The position numbers were made by a program, and so were the translations under genes. From Gongronella butleri (lineage: Eukaryota; Mucoromycota; Mucoromycetes; Mucorales; Cunninghamellaceae): a DNA stretch of 64,000 nucleotides. The notes below the pieces were generated by a model. It saw nothing but the letters and a program-made list of their open reading frames with translations. It had not been told where the DNA came from and did not search any database. Below, piece after piece: positions 43,540 through 55,000 of the stretch. Positions within the stretch are counted from its first letter, which is position 1; every line of letters begins with the position of its first letter. Location: assembly GCA_025201375.1 (NCBI GenBank), contig JAIWZP010000007.1, positions 372,001 to 436,000 on the forward strand, in the 5' to 3' direction.

Positions 43540-44940
43540 ATGTCCTTCAAGCCAACGACGTGGGCGAATATCAAGAACGCGCCGTTCCCTGCTGAGGGTG
43601 CGAGCAACCAAGGGTTTGACAACCGTATCTTGTTTGCGTTCATGTTTGGCGTTCCCTTGTACCTGACGCGTCTGTTGCACCTTCCTTGGTGGTTGTATTT
43701 CGTCGTGTTTGTTCCCTGCGCGTTTGCAATCCTTGCGACGGCATTGTTGCTGTACAGCATGTTTGCGCCTGCGTACCGCAACAAGATCAAGCTGCCTGGC
43801 AAGCCCCTGGAGGAGTACATGATCATCCACGACCCTGCTCTCAAGGCGCAATACCACGGACACAAGAAGATCCCCATGGAGACGTTCTTTGAGGCGTACT
43901 TTGCGGGCAAGATTGATATCAAGGGCGATACGCTTGAGGTGTTTGAGCAACGCCACGATTGGGCGGCGTTCCAGTTCACGATGGGCCAATTCAAGTTCTT
44001 CTTGTCCGAGTGGTTGCCCCTGACCTTCTGGCACAGCCGTGATCAAGACAAATCGCAAGTCCGCGAGCATTATGACCGTGGTGATGACTTTTATGAAGCG
44101 TTCCTTGGCCCTCTTATGGTGTACACGTCTGGTATTATCTCGGATCCCACCAAGCGCGAGACTCTTGAGGAATTGCAAACCAACAAGATGCGTTTGATCT
44201 GTGAAAAGATGCACATGAAGGCTGGTGAAGAGCATTTGGACATTGGCTGCGGCTGGGGCACGCTCACGGGCTATGCCGCCAAGGAATATGGCACCAACTC
44301 GACGGGCGTGTCGCTCTCGCGCAACCAGGTCGAATATGGCAACAAAAAGTTCAATGACCAAGGCTTGCAAAACTCGGCGAGCCTCAAATGCATGGATTAC
44401 CGCGATATCCCCTCGGACAAGAAGTACAAAAAGATCACCTGTGTCGAGATGGCCGAGCACGTCGGTGTGCGTCGCTTCAACACGTTCCTGACCGAGGTCC
44501 GCGAGCTGTTGGATGACGATGGTCTCTTTTTCATGCAAGTTGCTGGTCTGCGTGCCTCGTGGCAACCTGAGGACATGATCTGGGGCTTGTTCATGGCCCG
44601 CTACATCTTCCCTGGTGCCGATGCCTCTACCCCTCTCTGGTGGTACACTTACCAATTGGAGAGCGCCGGCTTTGAGGTCAACCACGTTGACACCGTCGGT
44701 GTCCACTACTCGGCCACCCTCGAGCGATGGTACCTTAACTGGGTCCAGAACCGTGACGAGATCCGCGCCAAGTATGGCGACAAGATCACGCGTGTCTGGG
44801 ACATCTTCCTTGCCTGGTCCACCATCATCTCGCGTCAAGGCAGCGCCACTTGCTACCAATTCGTCGCCAACAAGAACCGCAATGGGTTTGACCGTGCCGC
44901 CCTCATCAACCAGCGCACCAACCCCTTGGCCTGGAAATAG
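43540..44940 (+). CDS. Sphingolipid C9-methyltransferase
   Basis: Intronless, 466 residues. Two hydrophobic segments at about residues 25-75 (ILFAFMFGVPLYLT, WLYFVVFVPCAFAILATALLL) anchor it to the ER membrane, then a cyclopropane-fatty-acid-synthase-like SAM domain: VREHYDRGDDFYEAFLG, motif I EEHLDIGCGWGTL near residue 230, GVSLSRNQVEYG, CVEMAEHVGVRRF and LERWYLNWVQNRDEI. This layout matches the fungal enzymes (Mts1 type) that add the C9 methyl to the sphingoid base of glucosylceramides after delta-8 desaturation. No introns, unlike nearly all its neighbours, and its codon use is very regular (CTC, GCC, AAG), consistent with high expression. Confidence 0.95.
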   Translation: MSFKPTTWANIKNAPFPAEGASNQGFDNRILFAFMFGVPLYLTRLLHLPWWLYFVVFVPCAFAILATALLLYSMFAPAYRNKIKLPGKPLEEYMIIHDPALKAQYHGHKKIPMETFFEAYFAGKIDIKGDTLEVFEQRHDWAAFQFTMGQFKFFLSEWLPLTFWHSRDQDKSQVREHYDRGDDFYEAFLGPLMVYTSGIISDPTKRETLEELQTNKMRLICEKMHMKAGEEHLDIGCGWGTLTGYAAKEYGTNSTGVSLSRNQVEYGNKKFNDQGLQNSASLKCMDYRDIPSDKKYKKITCVEMAEHVGVRRFNTFLTEVRELLDDDGLFFMQVAGLRASWQPEDMIWGLFMARYIFPGADASTPLWWYTYQLESAGFEVNHVDTVGVHYSATLERWYLNWVQNRDEIRAKYGDKITRVWDIFLAWSTIISRQGSATCYQFVANKNRNGFDRAALINQRTNPLAWK

Positions 44941-45505
44941 AGTCGCCCACCAAACGCGACGCGTCGCGTCGCAATCTCTCTTTTCCCTCCACTTTTCCCT
45001 CTTTTTCTATATTTTCCGTTTTTCCCATCTCTCTTATCTTCTGTTTTTAGCTTTCCCACCACTGTAAAAAAGTAACCTTGATGATCTTTTGTGTCGATGA
45101 CACTACAATTTCATTAAAAAATGATGTACAAAGTCGTGTGAATACGTCAAAAAAAAAAAAAAGCAAGAGATCATTTCGTTCTGCTGGTGCGGTGGGCCGT
45201 GAAAAAAAAAATGCCCGTATCGGGCAAGTTCGCGCCAGTGGGGCCCGTGATCACATGCGTTTCGCACCGTCGCCTGGCCAATTTCCCCGCTCCCCGCGGG
45301 ACCATGTCGCTTTTTTTTTTTTTTTTTTTTTTTTTTCATGCCTTTGATCCCCTTTAAAAAAGCCGTGCTTATCAATCCCTTTTTGGATAAAAAAGTTGAC
45401 ATCAACTTGATTCTACGTTGATTTTAATGACGAAATGGGCGCGTTTGCAACCCCTCGCAAATTGGAATACAGGAAAAAAGGAAGGAAAAAAAAAGGAAAT
45501 CTATT
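44941..45505. other. Convergent 3' region
   Basis: Between the methyltransferase and peroxidase genes, which converge. CT-rich just after the stop, then A-run 45149-45162 and T-run 45311-45335. No gene seen. Confidence 0.6.
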
Positions 45506-46829
45506 TTACAAGTTGCTGCGCTTGGCGACACCCAATTCAATGAGCTTCAAAAAGGCAGCGGCAAAGTCGTCAAAGAAGCGCTGCTTATCCTTGGCGTACA
45601 GCTCGACGTAGGGGCGGAAGGGCTCCTCCAAGAGGGCCATGTCCGTGGGCAACATCATCAAATCACCATCTTCGTCCTCAAATTGTCTGGGGCCATCCCA
45701 CTTCTTCTCAGTCCACTTGTTGTGCAGCAATTGCTTGTAGAATTGGTTGGAGAAGCGCGTGGGGGTTTCCTAGCAAAATCAAGAAAAACAACGAAAAATG
45801 AGCAAAAAGTGACAAAAACGAGCAAAAAAAAAAAAAAAAATATCAAAACTTACAGTCCAGGGGCCATCAAAGCCAGAGCGGTCCTTGTGGCAGCGGCCGA
45901 CAGTGTGCGCACCGATCAAGCACACGGTCTCTTGAACGCTGAAGCCCATGCGGGTGACAAACACGTCCAAAACGTGGCTCTTGCCCAAGGCACCATCGGG
46001 GAGACGGCCAACAGGGGGGCACTCCGCTTCAGAGTGCTTGTCACGACGGCCACCAGTCCACTACGCGATCAAAAAAAAAAAAAACCAGCAAAGAGTTGTC
46101 AGCCCTCGATGTTTTTCGTCCGTGCGACGCGTTTTGTGTTTTTTTCTTTCTTTTTGGCCCTCGCTGGCCCCCCCTTTTTTTTGTCTTACGTTGATGTGAG
46201 GGCCACCCATGTGCTCAATGGCCACACAGCCGGCAAGACTATTATAAAAAAAAAGGTTTGACATGTTGGTTTTTGCAATCACATGGCGTTCCAAGAGGCC
46301 GGCTGTCAACTTACGTCCACAAATCGGCATAGCTGATCCATTGATGAGCAGCCTTGACGGGCTCAAGCACATTGCGAGCGACGTCCAAGCCAGCATTGGC
46401 AGGATCCTCGGCCTCGGTCTTGAAGCGCATGGTGCCTGGTTTACAAAAAAAAAAAGTAATCAGGTCAGCGACATTTATCTTTAGTCATCCATAACGGGCA
46501 AATCCAACTCTAATTCCCGTCTTTTCCACGCCCGTCAAGCCCGTCAAAATTCAATTGCTTACCACCCTCGGAGCCGCCGTTCTTTTGGTGCTTATCGTAG
46601 GTGCCGGAAGCGTGCCAGGCAAGACGAAGACTATATATTAGTAGAGAAAAAAACAATTCGATCATGAGCCATTGATGCTTGCAACCAAGTTCAGCACCGT
46701 CCTCTCTTTTCTCGCTCCTTACCAGACGGGGGCAAACGAGCCATCATCGTAATCTTCCTTGGGGAACACCTTTTCAATGTCTTTGCGGACAGCAAGGTAT
46801 TTATCGGGCGAGGCTTGCGTGGTGGACAT
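45506..46829 (-). CDS. Class I heme peroxidase (cytochrome c peroxidase/ascorbate peroxidase type)
   Basis: Six exons (46829-46723, 46630-46563, 46435-46315, 46238-46190, 46060-45854, 45769-45506), 271 residues. Distal site Arg/Trp/His in [12 protein letters not shown], proximal His in [12 protein letters not shown], and the FDGPW motif whose Trp in yeast Ccp1 carries the radical. There is no mitochondrial presequence (start [14 protein letters not shown]), so the enzyme is probably cytosolic, like the short fungal CCP/APX hybrids. It reduces hydrogen peroxide; the electron donor (cytochrome c or ascorbate) cannot be settled here. Exon 4 is only 49 nt. Confidence 0.93.
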
Positions 46830-47605
46830 TTTTAAAAGAGTAGGGGAAAAAAAGAGGAGAGAGTGAAGGATAGAAAAGAAAAAAAAAGAAAAAAGAGCAG
46901 GCTGAAATGGACAATGGGCCCTTTCTTTTTAAAACTCAAAAAAAAAGCAAGTGCCACCCAATTTTTTTTAGCGGACGGGACTCGAGCCTGCGTGCTGGGC
47001 TGTGGAGTGGCAAAATGTTGGCTATGCAAGTAAGAGGATTATGAAAGATGAAATGTATTTCACGTGGAGATTTGGAACGTCGCTGCGCTGATTGGCCATT
47101 CGGGGCATATGGAAGGTCACCGGAACGACAATCAGTGGCCAACGAGCTTTGATCTGGTGTTGCCCTACCTCTCGTTGTCTAATTATTGATTGGGTAAGAG
47201 AAAAGAAGAAAAAAAAAATCGAGTCGCCCATCGTGCACGCACAGCACATGCGCGTGCACGCGAGCAAAAAAAAAAAAAAAAAGCACAAATTCATTGTTGG
47301 GCCACGCGCGTATCCCAGGCACGTCATTGTTGGCTTGTTTGCCTCCCTGCTTTTTCTTGCATGTGATCATCATTCTCTGTTTGTGATCAGAAAAACAAAA
47401 ATGGAGGGCAATGGCGGGCATTCAACTGGTTCCCCGGATTTTTTCATGCTGACTGATGCGAATAGGTCATTCTTTCCTTTCCGGTAGGCCACTAGGGTGG
47501 GCCCTGCTATTTATTTTAGGTATTTTTTTCACCCTTCTCTCCATCTTTTCTTTTTTCTTTTTTCTCCACACTCTTCTTGACTCTACACTTCTTTCTCCAC
47601 AAATC
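46830..47605. other. Divergent intergenic region
   Basis: About 780 bases between the peroxidase and carrier genes, with A-runs at 46882-46888, 47208-47218 and 47265-47282. A T-loop-like GGCTCGAGTCC on the minus strand near 46980 did not fold into a tRNA. The carrier's leader (47500-47605) is pyrimidine-rich. Confidence 0.5.
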
Positions 47606-48988
47606 ATGTCTGATAACGTTGCTCACGCTCTTTCCGGTAAGTCACAGGACGAGCCATCCATGGCACCATTGGCTACGTGCACGCGCTAAACACGTCCAAT
47701 TTCTTTTTTTTTTTTTGCGCTTTTTTTTCTTTGCTGCTCCACAGGTGCCGGTGGTGGCATTGTGGCCATGTCGCTCACTTACCCCTTGGTTTCCATCAGC
47801 TCGCGCCTGCAGGTGCAACGTGGTGGAGATGGCAAGGACGAGTACAAGGTAAAAAAAAAACAAATTGTGAAAAAATGAAAAAAAAACAAGAAAAGAGGTG
47901 GCGTGACTTGGATGATAACTGATCGCCCCCTTGTTTTCCCCCCTGATTTTCCGTCGCATCAGAACACGGCCGATGCCTTTTTCAAGATCCTTGCCAAGGA
48001 AGGTCCCAAGGGCCTGTATGCGTAAGTAAAATGGCCATGATCTGCCTAAAAAGGGAGCCATGGACGCGCCTAACGCGTCTTTTTTTCCCTTTATGCGTGG
48101 ATCAGTGGCCTGAGCTCGGGTATTTTTGGTATTGCCATCACCAATGGCGTGTACTACTACTGCTACGAGGCGGTCAAGTCCGTTTTTGAAAAAGCCAAGG
48201 CCAAGGGTAACCCCATGAGCACTGGCGAGTCCATGCTTGCTGGTGCCTTGGCCGGCAGCGCCGTCGTCCTCGCTACCCACCCCATCTGGACTGTCAACGT
48301 AAGAAGAAACGAAGAAAAAAATGAAAATACAGAAAAATAGGCGTCATCGCGTCGCGTTCATGGCGCTCACCTTGCTTTTTTATTTTTTTGCAGACGCGTC
48401 TGACGGTGCGCAAGGGCGTCGAGGGCAAGGGCGAGAACGCGCTGTCCGTTGCTAGCGGTATTCTCAAAAAGGAAGGTCTTGCCGGCCTGTACTCTGGTGT
48501 TGGCGCGGCCTTGGTCCTTGTGATCAACCCCATCATCCAGTACACCGTCTTTGAGCAATTGAAGAACAAGATTGCCAAGATGAAGACCCTCAGCAACCTT
48601 GATTTCTTCTTGTTGGGCGCCGTGTCTAAACTTGCTGCCACTGGCTTGACCTACCCCTACATGTAAGAAAAAAAAAGTCATGGATCAATGGCCCCAAACT
48701 TGACCTCATCCGGTCCCCTATTTTTTTTTTTATAGTGTTGTCAAGTCGCGCATGCAAGTCAGCCAAAAGGATGACGAGCGATACACGTCCATCATGGATG
48801 GTTTCCGAAAGATTCTTGCCAAGGAGGGTGTTGCTGGTCTGTACGGTGGCCTCAAGAGCAAAATCGTCCAGAGCGTCCTGACCGCCGCCTTTTTGTTCAT
48901 GGCCAAGGAGGTCTTGTTCGACTGGGCTGTCTGGGTCCTTGTCGTGATCGGTGCCCGCAAGCGCCTCGCGGCCGCTGGCAAGGCTTAA
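47606..48988 (+). CDS. Peroxisomal-type carrier of the SLC25 family (PMP47/Ant1-like)
   Basis: Six exons (47606-47636, 47745-47848, 47963-48021, 48106-48298, 48394-48662, 48736-48988), 302 residues. Three tandem carrier repeats, each opening with the family signature: [25 protein letters not shown] and [12 protein letters not shown], and [26 protein letters not shown] at the corresponding second-helix positions. This resembles Candida PMP47 and yeast Ant1, which exchange adenine nucleotides across the peroxisomal membrane. Mitochondrial location cannot be ruled out. Introns start with GTAAAA or GTAAGT and several carry A-runs. Confidence 0.9.
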
Positions 48989-49124
48989 AAAGCGTCTCCT
49001 CTCTCCCTCCCTCCCCCTTCCTTGTGTATTTCAATCCCATACCTCCCCGTTTCTTCGTAGATCATTAGAAAAATAAATAAATATCATGTATTTTATTGCC
49101 AATGCTTGATTAGACGCATCAAAT

Positions 49125-49331
49125 GTGAATTTGAGCGCGTCGCGTCTCCATCATGTTGCATCATTCTTGGCCTCCAAGCACGGCACCGTCCATGATTTGC
49201 TTCGTTTCAGCCTACACAGCGATCATCATGTGAACTTATGTGTCCAACTTTACTTGAGTGTAAAAAAAATTGCATTGACGCGTGGAATGCATGTAGAAAG
49301 CGCGTCATTTTCGTCGAGACTGCGTCCATAG
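49125..49331 (+). repeat. Tandem-duplicated short ORF, first unit
   Basis: 68-codon ORF (MNLSASRLHHVASFLASKHG…HVESASFSSRLRP stop) that realigns with 49424-49624. Both units end with a stop at the same aligned point and share ALTRGMHVESASF/TLTRETDVESASF near the end. Confidence 0.5.
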
Positions 49332-49423
49332 CGCGCCATCGTCACTAGGGAACCATGTCACTTCAATTTCATCGCGTCATTCTAGGAGACAGGAAGAAAT
49401 ACGAGCAAAAACATCAAAGAAAT

Positions 49424-49624
49424 TGCAAATTGAGTGCATCTCTCCATGACGTCGCCACATTTTTGGCCCTAGCAAAGCACCGTCTACACTTTATCGTATC
49501 CACCTGTACAGCAATCAGCATCTGGGCTTTATGTGACCAATTTGGTTCAAGGGCACAAAATATGACACTGACGCGTGAAACGGATGTGGAAAGCGCATCA
49601 TTTACTCGAAAGCCGCTTCCATAG
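49424..49624 (+). repeat. Tandem-duplicated short ORF, second unit
   Basis: Second unit of the duplication, about 290 bases downstream of the first: KLSASLHDVATFLALAKH at the start and TDVESASFTRKPLP before the stop. DNA identity is moderate, yet frame and stop position are kept. Confidence 0.5.
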
Positions 49625-50215
49625 CGTCCCCATCGTCACGAATTAAGCGCGCTCTCCCAATTTCTTCGTATCATTCTCATAGAAGAAGAAAAAAACAAAA
49701 CGAAAAAGAATAGATATACTGTAAATCGTAAAAACCAGAATCATAAAACATTTATTTTTCAATATCAAATAATGAGAAGCACGCAAATTAGGCGTGTAGA
49801 GGGGGTGTTGTAGTCAATGTTGCTTTTTTTTTACAAGGCATAGGTGGGGGTTGGTCATAGCTGTTCAGGCAATAATGAGATTTGGCCAGTTTTGTCCACG
49901 GGTGGACATGAAAGAGGGATGCCAGGGTGTGTGTGGGTTGATGGACCCAGCCAACGACAGGTTCGCAAGAAAGATGCCGGGTATCAATTGACACAGGGAA
50001 AGTTGGCAAAAGCAAAAAAAAAAAAAAAAAAAAAAAAAAAGCAATAAAAAACGAAAAAAAAGCAAGGGAGACAACAAAGGGGTGGAGAGAAGGAAGAACG
50101 CCGGTCGGTCCAACAAGAATAAAGAGTTAATTGATCGTCCAGTGGGGGTTTCGTTGTGAGAAAAGAAGATGTGCAGCAAAAAGCGGGCTGATCAAAGCCT
50201 CGACATGGGCTTTTT

Positions 50216-51502
50216 TTAGCCGCCGGCGTGCTTTTGCAGGTGATGGCGGTGCAAAGCGTCGCGTCGCGAGAAGGCGGCTTTGCAGGGCGCGCATCGGAAG
50301 AGTCGCTCGCCCATGTGGACGGTGGAGATGTGGCGTTCGCAATCGTGTTTGCGGTCAAAGGCCTTGTTGCACATGTTGCAGGGGTAAGGCTTGACACGCT
50401 CCCGGTTGTGTGTGCGCAAGTGTGTGCCCAGGTTGTAGCGGCGACGGAAGGTGCGATTGCACAGGGGGCAAAGGTATTGGCCCTTGTCGTCGACGGTGGC
50501 CAGATTGAGATAGTGGTGGACCATCTCATCGCCTTCACGTCGGCGGCGTCGCGACTGCTTGGGCTTGGCAGTGCCATTGGCGGGAGCGGGAGCGGGCGCG
50601 GTGGCCGTGTGGGGTGCCTGGACGTCATTGGAGGGGAAGACGTCGGCAGGGGCGAAAAGATCGTCAAACAGACCGTCAAAGTCGGTGACGTCGTCCTTGA
50701 TCAACATGGACGAGGCGCCGGCAGGCATGGCGGGCGACGCAAATGGCGAGGCATCGTGCAGGAGAGCGCCAGGCTGCTGATGTTGCTGCTGTTGCTGGAG
50801 CAATTGTTGCTGTTGATGCAATTGCTGCTCTTCTTGCGTGAGAGGCGGGAAAAGAGAGTCGTCGCCATTATCCTCTTGGGGAAGCGCAAGTTGCGCGGGA
50901 TCCATGGCGGTCACGTCATTGAGAGTCAACGAGGGCGTCATCATGGGTGTGAAGAATTGGTCAAAAGCGTCGGGCGCATCCAAAAAGGGCGTGGCTGCCG
51001 ACGCATCCATAAAGGGAGTCGCGTATTGGTTCATGAGAGGGTCCATGTAAGGCGTGGACATCATGGGGCTCTCGGTGACAAACCCTGTGGCTGCAGGCGT
51101 AAAAGGCGTGCTAAAGGTGTCCAAGCAAGGGGTGGTCATCACAGGGCTAGGCTCAACAAACGGTGAGCTCATGACAACGTTCTGTTGCTGCTGCTGAGAC
51201 GTGCTATTTTGCTCAATCAGCGACTGAATCAGCCGATTGGTAATGGCGGCGCTAATGCCGGCGTCATTCTTGGTGTTGATCATGGTGTGGGGATTCATGG
51301 TTTGGTCTACAGACATAGAAGTTAGAATCTGTTCAATGATGTCCTGATGGATCTCAATCAACAGATTCAAGCAGGAAACCTGCTCGTCATACTCACCATC
51401 AAAATCTTGGAATAGAGCGTCCAGGTTCACTTGGTTTGAGGGCATACTTTGGCTACGGGCTTGATGGAGGATTTGATCAATAGTGAGAGGGCCAGCACTC
51501 AT
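50216..51502 (-). CDS. C2H2 zinc-finger transcription factor, Crz1-like fingers
   Basis: Start at 51502 (MSAGPLTIDQILHQAR). The long N-terminal half is Gln- and Met/Pro-rich, with repeated SxxFxxP-type strings (TPCLDTFSTPFTP, MDPLMNQYATPFMD) and poly-Gln, typical of an activation domain. A basic cluster (KPKQSRRRRREGDE) precedes three C2H2 fingers near the C-terminus: YLCPLCNRTFRRRYNLGTHLRTH, YPCNMCNKAFDRKHDCERH…H and FRCAPCKAAFSRRDALHRHHLQKH. Finger order and linkers resemble the Crz1/Rsv2 group. 51396-51307 has GTGAGT, a CTAAC branch site and TAG but is 90 nt with no stop, so both spliced (398 residues) and unspliced (428 residues) proteins are possible. Confidence 0.85.
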   Translation of the reverse strand: MSAGPLTIDQILHQARSQSMPSNQVNLDALFQDFDGEYDEQVSCLNLLIEIHQDIIEQILTSMSVDQTMNPHTMINTKNDAGISAAITNRLIQSLIEQNSTSQQQQQNVVMSSPFVEPSPVMTTPCLDTFSTPFTPAATGFVTESPMMSTPYMDPLMNQYATPFMDASAATPFLDAPDAFDQFFTPMMTPSLTLNDVTAMDPAQLALPQEDNGDDSLFPPLTQEEQQLHQQQQLLQQQQQHQQPGALLHDASPFASPAMPAGASSMLIKDDVTDFDGLFDDLFAPADVFPSNDVQAPHTATAPAPAPANGTAKPKQSRRRRREGDEMVHHYLNLATVDDKGQYLCPLCNRTFRRRYNLGTHLRTHNRERVKPYPCNMCNKAFDRKHDCERHISTVHMGERLFRCAPCKAAFSRRDALHRHHLQKHAGG

Positions 51503-54500
51503 ACAAAAGCAAAGGGGGTATAGAGCCTTTGTGGGAAAAAAAAGGGAAAAAGGAAAAAAAGTAGAAAAAAAGAGGTAGAGAGAGAGAAAAAAAAAAGGGG
51601 AGCCAGATGAGTCAGCCTTTCTATCTTTTGTACCAAACTGCCGCAGTTTCCATCCTTGGGCGGAAAGCCACACAGCCTCGAGCGGCCCGCCAACTTTCTG
51701 AGCTGATTGCCTTTTTCAATGTTTCACAGCCTACTGGCCTTTTTTGGAAAGAAAAGAACTCCTGAATGGAAGGCATTGCATGCCTCTCTCATCATGATAG
51801 CCATCACGGACGTCCTGAGCTTGCAAAGGGGATTTTGTTTGTTTTGTATGTACTGTAAATGGATCCTTTTTGTCATTTTTTTTCGTAGCAAGCTCGTGGT
51901 CATTGGGACTGGCTACGCAGGGCTGGAGAGGCGCCTGTGAAAAAAAGAAATGCTGGTCGCACATTGGCGGACGGAACACAATTGCCGCTATCGATGGGGG
52001 GGGGGGCAAGCAATGGCCAAATGCCCAATTGTTGGCCAATGCTGCCAATTTGCCTGTCCAAAGCGCGCGCATTTGCGTAGCGACTGGTCATGATGATGCC
52101 ATGAAGCCGTTGGGACAACATGACCCCCTGTCTTTTTGGATGGATGCGCCAATCAACGGGCAAAATTGGCTAATATCGCACGTTTTAGCTGTTTTAAGAG
52201 CATTTGCATTCACCTTGGGCGGATACCCTGTACTCGCTTTGGTTGCCATGGAAACAAGCCGCGAGATCATCGTCGGGCATTTGAAGGATTGCTTGAAATG
52301 ACAATCCAAATTCGTCTATTTTTGCATCATTCGTGTTCTTGTGACACATCGGCTTGTGTGCGAGTGTGGCCCCCCCCCTGGACCACCAATGGGAGATCAA
52401 CAAGAAGTTGATGCATGAGCAAGGAAAACAAAAGCGAGAGAAAGAGAGCTCAATTGCAATGAAGACTGCAGCCACTGCGCCTCTTCCCATTTTTCCTTGT
52501 TGTCCTTGCCAAATTCCATTTTTAAAATCCTATTACACATTGCAATGGACTTTATGGAAGGCGTGGAAGACAGGGGGAAGCGCGTCAAGTCGTTGGGACG
52601 CAGGGGGCTCAGACATAACTTGGTAACAGTTGCACAAGCCAAGACCTCCCTTTTTCCTGGGCATTGCACAAGGTTGTTTACTGCTTGTAATGTGCAGAGA
52701 GAGAAAAAAAAAAGTGGCACAGTTTTTGCAAATGATTTGATTCCAGGGCGCCACGACCCGTGTTTCTGTTGTTTTTACTCTCTAATGAGTCCACTCTCCA
52801 GGATAAGATCTTTTTGCCTGTCGTGCGCGCATCAAAGGCAAGCAGTCGTGGCGCGTGCTTTTCCTGCCAGTGCTGTTGACCCCCCGGTACGTTCAATTGA
52901 TATGAGACTATGCGTGTCGACGCGTTTTTTTTTTTTGGCGGGTATTGGCGATCAGACGCGTCGTTTCCGCAACGCGGCCGTTGAAATCATGGCGTGACAC
53001 GAAAGGTCTCTGTCCAAATAGTGGGACTGATCGGCAAAAAAAGGGGTTGGCGCGAGGCACAACGGTGACAAATTTGCCGCAGTTTCGAGCAGGCGTTTTC
53101 ATTGGCTCAAACGCGTCCCGCTGGATCTTTCCTGGTGTTTTTTTTTCTTCCCACTTGTCAAAGTGCACCCACCTTTGCGGGTGACAGCTGTCTCCACACT
53201 GCGGGGATGCTGATCCGTGTGTATGATTGACGTCATGGCCCATAGATACGGATTTGTGTGCGCCACGCCCAAAAGCCACAGAAAAACGCGCTACTCGGAC
53301 ATACGTATCGCCATGGATGTTCTCGACGTTTGAATCTGTCCGTCACGATTAAATGACATTGAGAGCACGACAAAGGCGAGATGTTCTTGATTTTACCTGA
53401 TTTTCAATGTTTTTGTGAAGTTTTTTGTTTGTGTTTTCGTTTGGCCCGCCGATCACGATCACGGTGCCTGATCGCGGTGCACTCGGAATGTTCCCGGGCG
53501 TGCGTTACAAAGTTGCCGCAGTTTGGCCCAGCCTCATCCATCTGCAAGGCTCACCTGCATCCCTTGGCCGGCAGATGACTCACTAACATCGCAACAGAGT
53601 CGCCACAAAAGGCACGCGCTTCTGCGTTCCTAGCCCTGATGATCCATTTGCGACAGGGCTGGTCTTGATTGGTCGTGTTCTTCCTCAATAAAACAGTTAA
53701 AACGTGATTTATTTTTCGTGTCTCAAGCCGAAATACCTGGAAACCGGTTCAAATGGTTTCAAACTTACTATGTATATTTTGGACACCTGTGAATCTGTTT
53801 GCTGTGAATTGAAAATGACAGGTACAATAGGTGGATGTCGAGAAAATCAAGATCAGAGTCTTTTTATTGTATTCTGGGTCCTTTGCCTATGAATTCACAA
53901 TCTACAGAGACATTTACACTTTAGACACTCAAATCCATCCTTTCTTGTTTGAATGAGCCTACTCTCGAGGCATTGCCGATCACTGGATGCCGAGCAATCG
54001 CGATTTTCGAAAATGGCGAATTTTCCGAGGGGTGCAGTCGAGGATTTGAAATTCGCAAAACCCAAGTCCGCAGATCGCCACGCCATTCAACCACATGGGT
54101 CGTCGGCCACATTCACCGATAGAAATCGAATAAAAATCGGGAGTCCATTGCCTGGTTATCGTGTAAAACGCGAAAAGCTGCGGATTTTCATGTCAAGGTA
54201 AGCTCAACGAAAAGTGCACGTATCTCGATGAAACACATATCATCAGAAAGAGCATGGCGCGCTGCGTACGTGGACATAAGTGATTAATGAAAAAAAGTGA
54301 TTAGTTGGCGTTTTTGACGCGGTTTAAAAATCACAGGCAAATGGCGACGCATGATAAAGCGCGTCAAATGTCAATAGACACGCTCCGGTTCTTAATCGAA
54401 TTTATGCACCGGGCGTGTCCCTTGCTGATGGACGCGTCAGCGCGTCTTTTTGACGGCGTTTTCCTTGTGCAAATCGCGTGTAAAGTTTGATTGAAAATTG

Positions 54501-55000
54501 CTCGTTGCTCGTCAACCAGCAGAACAATCCCACTCTTTTTTGGCATTTTCCGTGGTTTCTCCATGCAGTGGGTCTTGGGTAGAAGTTTGGTGGCATTCGG
54601 CAGACCCACTTTTTCGATTTTTTCTCGGGTGCTCAAACCCGCTCATTTTTGATTTGCGTGTAGCGTGTCACCAGTGACTTTTTGACAGCAGCTCACCAAG
54701 ACAAACTCGAGGTTTCTAGCTCTCCATTTCACGTTGAGATGTGTTTCGTGGCGCCCCAATGCCTGGTTGACCAGCCGCAGCCAAAATCTTGCCAAAACTA
54801 ACCATTTAAAGGGCATCTCTGGACAAACATGTTCAAATGGTCCCAAAATTGGAACACACGTGAAGAAGGGGTAGAACGCCGGCGGTGACGAATTTTCTCG
54901 GCAATTGAATGACTATTGACTGGATTCGGGGTGTCGAGACGAGAATGAAAGATGATAATGATGATTTATTTATTTCTATGCATACAATTTACAATTTCCT
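51503..55000. other. 3.5-kb gene-free region
   Basis: No intact gene. It holds a G-run at 51996-52005, one copy of repeat family B (53940-54200) and, on the minus strand at 54364-54846, short ORFs (HCMEKPRKMPKKSGIVLLVDE…) that could be a transposon remnant but match no motif I know. The upstream part should include the zinc-finger promoter. Confidence 0.5.
53940..54200 (-). repeat. Dispersed repeat family B, copy 2 (inverted)
   Basis: Counterpart of 25440-25700 on the opposite strand. The similarity persists at peptide level (NFKSSTAPLGKFAIFENRDC versus IFKTSTAPLGEITVFENVDC), which suggests that the ancestor was coding or that the copies are young. Confidence 0.75.

Larger units (their letters stand above)
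48989..50215. other. Convergent intergenic region with an imperfect tandem duplication
   Basis: Holds the two ~210-base repeats at 49125-49331 and 49420-49624 (separate entries), and an A-run of 26 at 50014-50040. The rest, including the 3' flank of the zinc-finger gene, shows no gene. Confidence 0.5.

Noticed and set aside
43507..44859. 450-codon open frame antisense to the sphingolipid methyltransferase
   Set aside because: It is an exact shadow of a strongly supported gene; its translation has no domain and its openness follows from the GNN/NNC codon bias of the sense frame.
46960..47045. tRNA-like T-loop (GGCTCGAGTCC on minus)
   Set aside because: No matching acceptor stem, D-arm or anticodon arm could be built around it.
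52366..52376. Homopolymer G/C runs (42292-42300, 51996-52005, 52371-52379) as possible quadruplex or telomere-like elements
   Set aside because: Single runs without the four-tract pattern; no (TTAGGG)n-like repeat nearby.
52497..52997. 166-codon plus-strand ORF
   Set aside because: Cys/Phe-rich random-looking composition with an internal poly-Lys from an A-run; no domain, no promoter-like context.
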